Shown: positions 9,003-17,908 of the stretch, piece by piece
Layout of the letters: the number at the start of each line of letters is the position of its first letter
Numbering within the stretch: position 1 is the stretch's first letter
Assembly (NCBI GenBank): GCA_018646605.1
Contig: JABGUL010000019.1
Span: forward strand, 28,288-92,287
DNA length: 64,000 nucleotides
Origin: Flavobacteriaceae bacterium
Lineage (GTDB): Bacteria; Bacteroidota; Bacteroidia; Flavobacteriales; Flavobacteriaceae
Direction: 5' to 3'
Position numbers and translations under genes: made by a program
Notes under the pieces: generated by a model
Seen by the model: only the letters and a program-made list of their open reading frames with translations
Told to the model about the DNA's origin: nothing
Databases searched by the model: none

Positions 9003-10274
9003 ATGAATGTATTGGTTATTGGTGGAGGTGGACGTGAACACACTCTTTGTTGGAAAATTAAACAGAGTAAAGATTGCAATCAGCTTTTTGCAGCTCCAGG
9101 AAATGCAGGGACAGCATTATGTGCTACCAACCTTCCCATAGAAGTAAATGATTTCGAAGGAATAAAAAATGCGGTTTTAACAAATAGCATTCAGATGGTA
9201 GTTGTTGGCCCTGAAGACCCATTGGTAAATGGGATCCATGATTTCTTTTTAAATGATCCACAGCTTTCTTCTGTAGGAGTTATTGGACCACAAAAAGAGG
9301 CAGCTACCTTAGAGGGGAGTAAGGCATATGCTAAAGAGTTTATGATGCGACATAATATTCCTACTGCTGCTTATGCTGAATTTACATCGGAAACGATCAC
9401 AGAAGGTGAAGTTTTTTTAGAACAAAGCAACTCTCCCTACGTGCTTAAAGCAGATGGGCTTGCTGCAGGGAAGGGAGTTCTTATAATTGAGGATTTAGCA
9501 ACTGCAAAAAAGGAATTGCGTGAAATGCTTTTGGAAAGCAAATTTGGCGCTGCATCCAGTAAAGTAGTTATTGAGGAGTTTTTAGCAGGAATAGAATTAT
9601 CGTGTTTTGTTTTGACCGACGGAACCTCCTATTTAACCCTGCCTATGGCCAAAGACTATAAAAGAATTGGAGAAGGGGATACAGGATTAAACACAGGAGG
9701 AATGGGCGCTATTTCTCCCGTTCCTTTTGTTACAAAAGAATTTAAAGATAAAATAGAAACTCAAATCATAAAACCTACAATTGAAGGACTAAAGAAAGAT
9801 CGTTTACCTTACAAGGGGTTTGTTTTTATTGGGTTGATTAAAGTAGGAAATGAACCCAAAGTAATTGAATACAATGTTCGATTGGGAGATCCTGAAACGG
9901 AGGTTGTCATTCCGAGGATTAAAAATGATTTCTTAGCTGTCTTGCAAGCCATAAATGATGAGCGGTTAAATGAGGTGGAATTAGAGATTGATTCAGCAGT
10001 TGCCGCTACTGTTGTTGCAGTTTCTGGAGGCTATCCAGAGGGGTATGAAAAAGGAAAAATAATCACAGGGCTAGAGCTGCATAAAGAGAAAATGGTTTTT
10101 CATGCTGGCACAAAACAAAAAGGAACATCAATTGAAACTTCAGGCGGGCGTGTATTGGCAGTAACTTCCTTTGGCAAAGATCACAGGCATGCGGTTAAAG
10201 AAAGCTATGAGACTTTGTCAAAAATTGATTTTCAAGGAATTAATTATCGAAAAGATATTGGATTTGATTTATAA
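9003..10274 (+). CDS. purD: Phosphoribosylamine-glycine ligase (GAR synthetase)
   Basis: 423 residues from ATG 9003; an in-frame TTG at 8985 lies inside the promoter box and is rejected. It joins phosphoribosylamine and glycine using ATP in purine synthesis, cytoplasmic. MNVLVIGGGGREHTL is the typical N-terminus. The ATP-grasp domain has PYVLKADGLAAGKGV (about 148-162), followed by NTGGMGAISPVPF and YNVRLGDPETEVV. The C-terminal domain is complete. Its stop overlaps the stop of the convergent small gene at 10269 by 6 nt. Confidence 0.97.
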   Translation: MNVLVIGGGGREHTLCWKIKQSKDCNQLFAAPGNAGTALCATNLPIEVNDFEGIKNAVLTNSIQMVVVGPEDPLVNGIHDFFLNDPQLSSVGVIGPQKEAATLEGSKAYAKEFMMRHNIPTAAYAEFTSETITEGEVFLEQSNSPYVLKADGLAAGKGVLIIEDLATAKKELREMLLESKFGAASSKVVIEEFLAGIELSCFVLTDGTSYLTLPMAKDYKRIGEGDTGLNTGGMGAISPVPFVTKEFKDKIETQIIKPTIEGLKKDRLPYKGFVFIGLIKVGNEPKVIEYNVRLGDPETEVVIPRIKNDFLAVLQAINDERLNEVELEIDSAVAATVVAVSGGYPEGYEKGKIITGLELHKEKMVFHAGTKQKGTSIETSGGRVLAVTSFGKDHRHAVKESYETLSKIDFQGINYRKDIGFDL

Positions 10275-10496
10275 AAACGAATGGGCAGAAGGGTCTTTGT
10301 CTTCTTCTCCGTTTTTGTCAAAAGAATTAAGTTGTAAAATCCAATAAATTAAAGCAGAAAAGCCAACAAGCACAAAAATCCAATTAACAGTATTGGAAAG
10401 CGTCCAACTGCTTGCTTCGATTTGACGCAAAAGATCATAAGGAAGAAAAAGAATTTCTTCAAACAGCCAGGCAATTCCTTCAAAAAAAGCTTTCAT
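10269..10496 (-). CDS. Small conserved membrane protein (DUF6341-like)
   Basis: 75 residues. An amphipathic aromatic N-terminus (FFEGIAWLFEEILFLPYDLLR) precedes one clear transmembrane helix (WIFVLVGFSALIYWILQL, about 39-56). The tail is acidic and cytosolic-looking (NGEEDKDPS). It sits back-to-back with a polytopic membrane protein gene and between purD and that gene, an arrangement I associate with flavobacterial genomes. The family label is from memory. Function unknown. Confidence 0.65.
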   Translation of the reverse strand: MKAFFEGIAWLFEEILFLPYDLLRQIEASSWTLSNTVNWIFVLVGFSALIYWILQLNSFDKNGEEDKDPSAHSFL

Positions 10497-10538
10497 ACAA
10501 GATTATAATTTATAAATTGATTTAAAATTTGAACCAAT

Positions 10539-11489
10539 ATGTTTGCAAAGATATTTAAAAGGCTAACTATTCAAGCGTTCATCACCTCTTTTTTTTTATG
10601 TTTTCTAGCAATTTTTTTTGTAACGTATTGTGTTACTGCTGGAAATATTGATGCACAAGCCTTAATTAAAACAATGTTTTTATGGGTTGCTTATGCCATC
10701 ATTATTGTTACAATTTCTTTTTTAGAGTCAAGACGACTTAACCAATCATTTGCTGCTATTCATCTTCTTTCAATACCCTTATGTATCCTTTTGTTCAATC
10801 AGCAAGGAGGATTTTCAATTGAGATGGCAATAGTTTTAGTTATACTTTTAATTACAACAAGTCTTTTTTCAAATGATTTTAAAAAAGCATCTTCAACAAA
10901 AGCCCTTTTTCTTCTTGGTGTTTTGGTAGCAATTCTTGCCTTCATCAATATTTATTATTCTGTATTTATAATTACCTCTCTTTTAATTCTGTTTGAAATT
11001 AGGCACAGGCAAATTAAAAATGTAATTGCCCTTTTTGTTGGTGTAATTCTTACCCTGCAGCTATTATGGATTTTATTTTATGTTGCCACAGGGTCATTTT
11101 TTTACGATTCAAACATCCTTAAATCTGAATTATCAGTAATTGGAGAGTATTCCAAGGAAGATATAGCATGGAGTGCAACTGTTTTTATTGCTCTATTAAC
11201 AGCAACTATTTTTAGACTTTCCAATTATAAAACAATGGCCCAAAGAAATAATACTTTTAGGGTTTTTCAATTCATGAGAATATGGTTAATAATAAGCATT
11301 TTTTTCCGCTTTTTAAATATAAATGAAGGGAACGCTGTATGGTTAGAAAGTTTTATTCCAACTGCATTTTTTTTGGGAATCGCCATTGACGCAATAAAAA
11401 ATGGTTTCTTAAAAAATCTTATAATAATGGCCATACTTTTTTCTGCAATTAGCCTTAAACTATTTAATTACGATTTAATTTCTTTTTGA
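10539..11489 (+). CDS. Polytopic membrane protein, DUF6427-like
   Basis: 316 residues and almost entirely hydrophobic, with about nine predicted membrane segments starting at FITSFFLCFLAIFFVTYCV (about residue 14). No catalytic or transport motif is visible. It is divergent from the small membrane protein gene, with only 42 nt between the starts, so the pair may share a regulatory region. In flavobacteria this family lies near nucleotide-metabolism genes. Function is unknown and the family name is tentative. Confidence 0.65.
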   Translation: MFAKIFKRLTIQAFITSFFLCFLAIFFVTYCVTAGNIDAQALIKTMFLWVAYAIIIVTISFLESRRLNQSFAAIHLLSIPLCILLFNQQGGFSIEMAIVLVILLITTSLFSNDFKKASSTKALFLLGVLVAILAFINIYYSVFIITSLLILFEIRHRQIKNVIALFVGVILTLQLLWILFYVATGSFFYDSNILKSELSVIGEYSKEDIAWSATVFIALLTATIFRLSNYKTMAQRNNTFRVFQFMRIWLIISIFFRFLNINEGNAVWLESFIPTAFFLGIAIDAIKNGFLKNLIIMAILFSAISLKLFNYDLISF

Positions 11490-11511
11490 TTAAAGGGGAG
11501 TTAATTTAAAT

Positions 11512-12555
11512 TTAAACATCATCATAATCAAGGCTAATTTGTTCTGTTTGGGCAATAGCCTGACAACTTAATACAAGCCCTTCTTTAACTTCTTCATCCG
11601 TTAATATTTGATTGCTTTGCATGGATGCTTTACCATCCGTAACACGCGCAATACAACTACTACAAACTCCTCCTTGACAAGAATAAGGCACGTCCAGCTT
11701 TGCTTGGAGGGCAATATCCAATAAAGTTTTTCCCGCGACCAACTCAATAGAATGGGTGACTTCATCACAAGTCAAAGTTAAGATTCCTTTTTCTGCTGAG
11801 GTTTCTACTGACGCAGTATCTTTATTAGCCGTGAAAAGCTCAAAAAATATTTGCTCTTTTGAAATCCCTTTCTTTACTAACTGATCGGTAGCTATATGAA
11901 TCATACTTTCTGGGCCACAGAGATAAAACGCTTCTGGAAGCTTGTCTTCAGTTTGTTTTAAAAGGTAATTGACAAGAGAGGTATCTATTCGTCCAAAATG
12001 CGTATCAGCCACATTGGCTTGGGTAAATGCCCAATGAATTTTTAATCTTTGAGGATTTTCTTTTTCGAGCATTATTAGGTCTTCATAGAACATGGCTTCT
12101 TCTGGGGACTTATTCCCATATAATAAGACAAATTGAGAGTTGGAATCACTCTGAAGGACAGACTTTATTATGGACATGATGGGAGTAATCCCACTTCCTG
12201 CAGCAATACCTACTATTGTACTTTCGTTTAATTCTGGAGCTAAAGTAAATCGCCCCTCAGGAACACTTACCTCTAAAAAATCACCGACTGCAAGTTGCTG
12301 AGTAGCGTAAGTAGAAAAAACACCCTCAGGAACCTGCTTAATTCCCACTTGTAATACTCCTGATTGAGGAACTGAACAAATGGAATAGGAGCGCCGGACT
12401 TGGCTACCAGCAATTTGGGTTTGTAAGCTTATGTATTGTCCAGCCATAAAATTAAAATCACCCATTAATGTAGGGGGAATTTCAAAAGAGACAATAACTG
12501 CTTTGGAGGTTAATTTGTCAATATTAGAAACGCGAAGGGAATGAAATGAAGACAT
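11512..12555 (-). CDS. FAD/NAD(P)H oxidoreductase with C-terminal 2Fe-2S domain (PaaE/Hcr type)
   Basis: 347 residues with three domains in order. FAD-binding: RRSYSICS near residues 53-60. NAD(P)-binding: GIAAGSGITPIMS at about 106-118 and YLCGPESMI at about 211-219. A plant-type 2Fe-2S ferredoxin domain: CQGGVCSSC near 293-301 with a last cysteine in LSCQA. It passes electrons from NAD(P)H through FAD to the cluster and on to a partner. No paa genes are nearby, so phenylacetate degradation is not implied. A Fur-box-like palindrome lies beside its promoter, suggesting iron-responsive expression. Confidence 0.88.
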   Translation of the reverse strand: MSSFHSLRVSNIDKLTSKAVIVSFEIPPTLMGDFNFMAGQYISLQTQIAGSQVRRSYSICSVPQSGVLQVGIKQVPEGVFSTYATQQLAVGDFLEVSVPEGRFTLAPELNESTIVGIAAGSGITPIMSIIKSVLQSDSNSQFVLLYGNKSPEEAMFYEDLIMLEKENPQRLKIHWAFTQANVADTHFGRIDTSLVNYLLKQTEDKLPEAFYLCGPESMIHIATDQLVKKGISKEQIFFELFTANKDTASVETSAEKGILTLTCDEVTHSIELVAGKTLLDIALQAKLDVPYSCQGGVCSSCIARVTDGKASMQSNQILTDEEVKEGLVLSCQAIAQTEQISLDYDDV

Positions 12556-12568
12556 AGCTTTTTTTTGA

Positions 12569-12576
12569 CAAATTTA
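12569..12576 (-). promoter_or_regulatory. Bacteroidota-type -7 box of the oxidoreductase gene
   Basis: The minus strand reads TAAATTTG (TAnnTTTG), 13 bp before the ATG at 12555. The Fur-box-like palindrome starts 4 bp upstream of it. Confidence 0.55.
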
Positions 12577-12580
12577 AAAA

Positions 12581-12593
12581 AATGATTATCATT
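12581..12593. promoter_or_regulatory. Fur-box-like operator
   Basis: AATGATTATCATT is a near-perfect inverted repeat. Extended to 19 bp (12578-12596) it matches 14 of 19 positions of the Fur consensus GATAATGATAATCATTATC by my count. It sits between the divergent oxidoreductase and DUF5687/ABC genes, overlapping the likely -33 region of the former. Binding by Fur is inferred. Confidence 0.5.
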
Positions 12594-12626
12594 GTACCTC
12601 TTCAAGAAGTTTAAAAGCCCAGATTT

Positions 12627-14111
12627 ATGTCCATTTCACTAAAACAATCAATTTCCCTTTCTAAGAAGAAATTTTTTCGAGCACCGCAGTGGGAATTGAA
12701 GTTGGCAGCGCGGATTTTTATTGGCTTTATAGTACTGTATTTTTTAGTTGTTTTTCTGGCTCTAGGAATAGGACTTTTTTTTATTATCAGAGAAGCTTCT
12801 CCTGATCAAGACCCAGTATCTGTTGTGAATTTATGGATAATTTACTTTTTCGGAATTGATTTTTTAATGCGGTATTTTATCCAAAACCCCCCTATTACAG
12901 ATGTAAAATCACTTTTGCTGCAACCGATTACTAAAGCTCAGATTATACAAAGGGTAATGCTTCGCTCATTGACCTCCTTTTTTAATTTTATTCCGCTTAT
13001 AATTTTAATCCCTTTTTGTGTTGTTGTAAGTGTTGAAAATGGCTCTACCCTTTCTTTATGGATTTGGTTTTTTGCGATATTGACCCTCTCCGTCACTAGT
13101 AATTATTTGATTTTTTTAATTAATAAAAACAAAAGTATTGCCATTGGCACACTTATTTTCTTGATTTTGGGGTATCTCTTGGAAACCTATTTTAAAATCC
13201 CTGTCATTTCTTTTTTTAGTTCAGGATTTGAAGCTATATATACTCAGCCACTTTGGATTTTGGTTCCTCTAGCTTTATTTGCTTTTATTTGGCAACTTAC
13301 ACAGCGCTTTTTAAAATCTCAACTTTATCTGGATAAGGGATTAGGCAAAAAGAAAGAGAGAATTATTGGATCAAAGCTTAAATTCTTTGATGCTTGGGGA
13401 ACAATAGGCGTTCTTCTTAAAAACGACATTCGGTTAATTATTAGAAACATTAGGGCTCGACAAGTAGTTTTGATGGGTTTTATGTTTTTATTTTATGGAT
13501 TGTTTTTTTTTACACAACAAATTTACATTGAGCGACCGGTCGTATTAATTTTTGCTGGGGTATTTATAACTGGCGGATTTATGACAGCTTATGGGCAATA
13601 TGTTCCCGCTTGGGACAGCGAGTATTATTCTTTTTTAATGGGGCAGAACTTACCTTATAAAGAGTATCTAAAATCAAAACTTTATCTGCTTATGTTTTCT
13701 ATTGTGTTGTGTACTTTTTTATCCTTTCCCTATTTGTATTTTGGTAAAAAGGTAATGCTCATCATATTAGCAGCTGGATTATTTAACTTGGGTCTTGGGA
13801 GCCTCATCAACTTGTTCTCAGGAGCTTATAACGCTACTCCCATTAAGCTCAATGTCAAGGCAAAAGCATTTGAAAACACCCAAGCATTTAATTTAACACA
13901 GCTATTGTTTTCGTTGCCTAAACTGGTTTTACCGATAATTATTTTTTACCTCCCTTATGCATTTCTAGGATTTAATGCAGGAATTCTAGGGCTTGTTTTT
14001 TCAGGAATTCTAGGGCTTGTTTTTCAAAATAAAATCCTCAACTGGATTGAAAGAATTTATCAAACCAAGAAATACGAAACTCTCGCCTCATTTAATAAAA
14101 GCAAAATATGA
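12627..14111 (+). CDS. DUF5687 family ABC-type permease
   Basis: 494 residues. The N-terminus is lysine- and arginine-rich, followed by about 10-12 hydrophobic segments. It matches DUF5687, a Bacteroidota membrane family that acts as the permease partner of an adjacent ABC ATPase. Conserved-looking blocks are FMTAYGQYVPAWDSEYYSFL (about 312-331) and the IFLINKNKS region. Its stop overlaps the ATPase gene start by 4 nt. The C-terminal part contains an exact in-frame 24-bp duplication (GILGLVF twice). Substrate unknown. Confidence 0.85.
   Translation: MSISLKQSISLSKKKFFRAPQWELKLAARIFIGFIVLYFLVVFLALGIGLFFIIREASPDQDPVSVVNLWIIYFFGIDFLMRYFIQNPPITDVKSLLLQPITKAQIIQRVMLRSLTSFFNFIPLIILIPFCVVVSVENGSTLSLWIWFFAILTLSVTSNYLIFLINKNKSIAIGTLIFLILGYLLETYFKIPVISFFSSGFEAIYTQPLWILVPLALFAFIWQLTQRFLKSQLYLDKGLGKKKERIIGSKLKFFDAWGTIGVLLKNDIRLIIRNIRARQVVLMGFMFLFYGLFFFTQQIYIERPVVLIFAGVFITGGFMTAYGQYVPAWDSEYYSFLMGQNLPYKEYLKSKLYLLMFSIVLCTFLSFPYLYFGKKVMLIILAAGLFNLGLGSLINLFSGAYNATPIKLNVKAKAFENTQAFNLTQLLFSLPKLVLPIIIFYLPYAFLGFNAGILGLVFSGILGLVFQNKILNWIERIYQTKKYETLASFNKSKI
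13978..14025 (+). repeat. 24-bp in-frame tandem duplication
   Basis: Two nearly identical 24-bp units (starts 13978 and 14002) encode AGILGLVF and SGILGLVF in a membrane helix of the DUF5687 permease. The high identity suggests a recent duplication or strong constraint. Confidence 0.85.
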
Positions 14112-14803
14112 TTTCAGTTCACTCACTATCAAAAAAATATGGCGGGGCCACCGTTTTAGATCTCCAAGAGCTCAATATACCTAAGGGGGAACTTTTTGGG
14201 TTAGTAGGAAATAACGGCGCAGGAAAAACTACTTTTTTTAGTTTGCTATTGGATTTAATTGAATCCAGCAGTGGCACAGTTTCTATTAACGAGATAGATG
14301 TTCAAAAAAGTGAAGCATGGAAACCATTCACTTCTGCATTTATTGACGAAAGCTATTTAATAGGCTATCTAACTGTAGAAGAATACTATCATTTTATTGG
14401 AAGTTTACGGGGGGAAACAATTGAAGAAGTCGATCTTTTTGTCAAAGCTTTTGAGCCATTTTTTAACTCAGAAATATTAAACCAAAAAAAATATTTGAGA
14501 GATTTTTCAAAAGGGAATCAAAAAAAAGCGGGAATAATTGGTGCTTTAATTGGACATCCTGAAGTGGTAATCTTGGACGAACCTTTTGCAAATCTCGATC
14601 CAACAACACAAATTCGCCTTAAAACTCTTTTAAAGGAAGAAGCTCAGAAGCATGGAACAACTTTTTTGATTTCTAGTCATGATTTAACCCATGTGACGGA
14701 CGTCTGCGAACGTATTGTCTTACTTGAGAAAGGAGTGATTTTAAAAGACATCAAAACGACCCCATCAACATTAAAAGAACTGGAACACTATTTTTCAAAT
14801 TAA
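14108..14803 (+). CDS. ABC transporter ATP-binding protein
   Basis: 231 residues, one nucleotide-binding domain. Walker A is GNNGAGKTT (about 34-42). The signature is an atypical DFSKGNQKK in place of LSGGQ (about 136-144). Walker B is VVILDEPFANLDP (about 155-167) and the H-loop is ISSHD. It energises the DUF5687 permease encoded immediately upstream with overlapping stop and start codons. The two proteins together look like an exporter or drug/peptide ABC-2-like system; the substrate is unknown. Confidence 0.93.
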   Translation: MISVHSLSKKYGGATVLDLQELNIPKGELFGLVGNNGAGKTTFFSLLLDLIESSSGTVSINEIDVQKSEAWKPFTSAFIDESYLIGYLTVEEYYHFIGSLRGETIEEVDLFVKAFEPFFNSEILNQKKYLRDFSKGNQKKAGIIGALIGHPEVVILDEPFANLDPTTQIRLKTLLKEEAQKHGTTFLISSHDLTHVTDVCERIVLLEKGVILKDIKTTPSTLKELEHYFSN

Positions 14804-14863
14804 TATAACTACCTGACATACTAAAACGCTTGTTTTCATGTTATTATCATACAAGTATCATAG

Positions 14864-17338
14864 ATGTTAAAAGCCCACCCTCTTTTTTGGATTATCCCTT
14901 TATTCTTAATGCTATTCTTTTCTTGTAGTACTACAAAGAGTGGAGTCCTAAATAAAGAGTACCACACCCTCACAACCAAATACAATGTCCTTTTTAATGG
15001 AAAAGAGGCCTTTGCAATTGGTGAGCAAATTTTGGAGGAAGCATATGAAGATAATTTTTATGAACTGATTCCAATAGAGCCTATTAATTTAAGGGGCGAA
15101 AATATTGATGAATCCTCTATCGTTCCTGGTTTTGATCGCGCTGAAGAAAAAGCAGTAAAAGCAATTCAAAAACACTCGATGAATATTAAAGGGAACCAAT
15201 ACAATCGCCAGATAGATGAGGCTTATTTGTTACTTGGTAAAGCACGATATTTTGATCGTCGTTTTTTCCCTGCATTGGAAGCCTTTAATTTTTTATTAAA
15301 AAGTGGAGCAAACCAAAGCATCTTTGTACAAGGTAAGATCTGGCGTGAGAAAACAAATATTCGATTACAAAACCACGAATTGGCGATTCAGAATCTTAGA
15401 CCTATTGCTAAATCTTTGAAGCCAAGAAATAAATTTTACCCTTTAGCCAACGCAACAGTTGCCAACGCTTTCATTAATCTGAAAGAAATAGATTCAGCTG
15501 CCTATTATATAAAACGCGCAGCCCTTGCAGCTCCAAAGAGAAAGTCAAAAGCCAGATATTTATTTATTACAGGTCAAGTTTTTGAATTACTAGGAAAAAA
15601 AGATTCTGCTCAATGGGCCTACAAAGGAATAACGAATCTAAAGCGAAAGGCCTCACGTAAATTTTATATCAATGCAAATGTTAAGCAGATGTTGTTAGAT
15701 AATTCTACTGAATTTGAAGACAGAATTGAACACGTAGAGCGGCTTCTTAAAAACTATGAAAATGACCCTTTTGAGCATGTGCTGAACCGTACTCTGGGAA
15801 GTTTATATTTATCCGAAAACTTAGACAGTCTAGCATTGGTTTATTTCACCCGCTCACTAGAATCGCCTTCTATAGATTCTTATACTCAAATTGAGAATTA
15901 TCAAAATCTAGCGGATTACTATTTTAGTGTAGGCGATTATTTAAAAACAGGAGATTATCTGGACAAGCTGCTTCCTCTTTTTGATGAAAAATCAATAGCA
16001 TATAAAAAACTTAAAAGAAAAAGAGACAACTTATCTGAAGTTGTGATTTATGAAAAAACAATTCAGAAAACCGACAGTTTACTTTCATTGATTTCACTAA
16101 CTAAGAAGGATCAATTAAAATTTTACCAAAATTATATCGATGAAAAACAGTCAAAAGCGGAAGAAGTATTAGCAGCACAGTCAAAAAAGAATCAATCTCT
16201 AATTCAGAAAAACACACAAAACGCATTTTATTTTTACAATCCTAAAGTAGTTTTAAAAGGGCGCCAAACATATAAAGCAAATTGGGGAAATCGACCTAAC
16301 GTGGACAGTTGGAGAAACGCTGCATCTCTACAGAATATTTCAATAAATGCAACGGTCGATTCAGAACGAAGCAAAAAAAAGGTAGTTTTTTTACAGGAAA
16401 CACCTGAAAGTTACGTCATGGCTTTGCCAAAAAAAGAAAGTTCTAAAGACAGCATCACCAACCTCAATCGAAAAGCATATTTGCAACTTGGGATGATCTA
16501 TAAAGAAAAATTCAGTGATTTTCCTTTGGCACGAAAACGTTTAGAAACGCTACTTTCTTTTAATCCGCCCTCAGAGATTGCCGTTCAGGCATTATATCAT
16601 TTATATAGGATGAATGAAAGGGAGCTTCCTGAAGTTGCAGCTAAAAATAAATCTACTTTAATCGAAAAGTATCCAGACACGCCTTTTGCCCGATTAGTTT
16701 CTGACCCAGAAAATTATGATGCCTCCGGAGTGATTACTCCAGAAAAGCTTTACGCGAATGTGTTAGATTTATTTGAAAAACAAGATTTTAAAAAAGTTTT
16801 AAAAGAAATTGAATCCCTTGAGGTTGTTACCAGTGGTAGCAAGATGGAGCCTAAAATAGCGCTTTTAAAAGCCCATACTAAGGGGCGACTTCAAGGAGTA
16901 GAATCATGGAAAGTAGCCCTTAAAGATGTCGCAACAAACTTCAGTGCTGTGGAGGAGGGCGTAAATGCAAAAGCATTAATCGAACAAATAGAAGCTAACA
17001 ATGATTTAGTAGAAAGAGGAGTGGTTTATAAGAACTATAAATGGATTTTCCCATTTTTAAGCGATGACAAAGAAGGTTTCTCAGAGCTATATCTGCATTT
17101 AAAAAGTATCTTGTCTACAACAAAAAAAAATTGGAAAGTAAGTCAGGATGTGTATGACGAGAATTATTCATTTATTGTAATTCATGGGATAAGAGATCTA
17201 CAAGAAATAGAAAGCCTAAAAGCAAACCAGAGTATCAAAGATCAATTATCATTTGAAATATTAGATAATTTTGTAACTTTGGCGTCCCAATATCGTACTT
17301 ACTTAAAAAATAAATCCTGGAAAAGCGAAGCAAGATGA
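14864..17338 (+). CDS. sprE: SprE/PorW-like type IX secretion and gliding lipoprotein (TPR)
   Basis: 824 residues. A signal peptide ends in a lipobox (LMLFFSCSTT, Cys at about residue 21). The conserved start STTKSGVLNKEYHTLTTKYN is typical of flavobacterial SprE/PorW. Multiple TPR-like helical repeats follow (for example AYLLLGKARYFDRRFFPALE, KDSAQWAYKGI). SprE is a periplasm-facing lipoprotein needed for the type IX secretion system and gliding. It is followed by bactofilin and ATP synthase genes with overlapping ends, an arrangement seen in flavobacteria. gldH at 36712 gives further support for gliding or T9SS in this organism. Confidence 0.85.
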   Translation: MLKAHPLFWIIPLFLMLFFSCSTTKSGVLNKEYHTLTTKYNVLFNGKEAFAIGEQILEEAYEDNFYELIPIEPINLRGENIDESSIVPGFDRAEEKAVKAIQKHSMNIKGNQYNRQIDEAYLLLGKARYFDRRFFPALEAFNFLLKSGANQSIFVQGKIWREKTNIRLQNHELAIQNLRPIAKSLKPRNKFYPLANATVANAFINLKEIDSAAYYIKRAALAAPKRKSKARYLFITGQVFELLGKKDSAQWAYKGITNLKRKASRKFYINANVKQMLLDNSTEFEDRIEHVERLLKNYENDPFEHVLNRTLGSLYLSENLDSLALVYFTRSLESPSIDSYTQIENYQNLADYYFSVGDYLKTGDYLDKLLPLFDEKSIAYKKLKRKRDNLSEVVIYEKTIQKTDSLLSLISLTKKDQLKFYQNYIDEKQSKAEEVLAAQSKKNQSLIQKNTQNAFYFYNPKVVLKGRQTYKANWGNRPNVDSWRNAASLQNISINATVDSERSKKKVVFLQETPESYVMALPKKESSKDSITNLNRKAYLQLGMIYKEKFSDFPLARKRLETLLSFNPPSEIAVQALYHLYRMNERELPEVAAKNKSTLIEKYPDTPFARLVSDPENYDASGVITPEKLYANVLDLFEKQDFKKVLKEIESLEVVTSGSKMEPKIALLKAHTKGRLQGVESWKVALKDVATNFSAVEEGVNAKALIEQIEANNDLVERGVVYKNYKWIFPFLSDDKEGFSELYLHLKSILSTTKKNWKVSQDVYDENYSFIVIHGIRDLQEIESLKANQSIKDQLSFEILDNFVTLASQYRTYLKNKSWKSEAR

Positions 17339-17718
17339 AATCAATAGACTCAAATGTTCAGTACAGTAAAATTGATAAGAGCACTGTATTTAAAGGATCA
17401 ATAAAAGCAAAAACAGACATCCGAATCGACGGTATTTTAGAAGGAGATGTAGAAACAGTTGGAAGGGTAATTATAGGAAAAGAGGCTTCAGTAAAAGGAA
17501 AAATTTTGTGTGCAAATGCAGATATTGAAGGTGTTTTTAAAGGAAATCTAACCGTGTCAGGAACCCTCTCCCTCAAAACAGGGAGTAATGTGGAAGGCGA
17601 GGTTTTTATACAAAAATTAATTGTGGACTCTGGCGCAATTTTTAATGCAAATTGCTCAATGCATTCTGAGGAAGACGGCGTAAAAAAATTAACCACCACA
17701 CGTGAAAAAACAGCCTAA
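17335..17718 (+). CDS. Bactofilin (polymer-forming cytoskeletal protein)
   Basis: 127 residues. The central region shows the hexad-like right-handed beta-helix pattern of bactofilins (GSIKAKTDIRIDGILEGDV, ADIEGVFKGNLTVSGTLSL), with short unstructured tails. It self-assembles into cytoskeletal filaments independent of nucleotide. It overlaps sprE by 4 nt upstream and the AtpZ-like gene by 17 nt downstream, so it lies at the head of the ATP-synthase operon. Assignment is clear; its specific cellular role here is unknown. Confidence 0.93.
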   Translation: MKSIDSNVQYSKIDKSTVFKGSIKAKTDIRIDGILEGDVETVGRVIIGKEASVKGKILCANADIEGVFKGNLTVSGTLSLKTGSNVEGEVFIQKLIVDSGAIFNANCSMHSEEDGVKKLTTTREKTA

Positions 17719-17908
17719 TCGATGGCTAATTTTTTCTAGCCTAGCGTTTCAAATTGGAATCATAATGTATGGTTCAATCAAATTAGGCAATTTCTTAGAT
17801 GAAAAGTATCATACAACTAGTTTTGCACTTTCGTTAAGCGTTTTCGGTTTAATTATGGTTTTGTGGCTAATATACAGACAAAGCAAAAGTTTTTGGAATA
17901 ACCCATGA
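17702..17908 (+). CDS. AtpZ/AtpI-like ATP synthase accessory protein
   Basis: 68 residues from a GTG start inside the end of the bactofilin gene. Two transmembrane helices (about 8-28 and 42-60) with a short loop containing KLGNFLDEKYHTT match the AtpZ/AtpI (Uncharacterised ATP synthase gene 1) pattern. It may assist c-ring assembly or magnesium handling for F0. Position directly before the F0 genes supports the call. Confidence 0.8.
   Translation: MKKQPNRWLIFSSLAFQIGIIMYGSIKLGNFLDEKYHTTSFALSLSVFGLIMVLWLIYRQSKSFWNNP

Noticed and set aside
11512..12555. Phenylacetate degradation reductase PaaE
   Set aside because: Domain order fits, but no paa genes surround it; a general NAD(P)H-2Fe-2S reductase is safer.
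17692..17710. Second parS-like site around CACACGTGAAAAA
   Set aside because: Only the right half resembles parS; the left half lacks the GTTTC arm.
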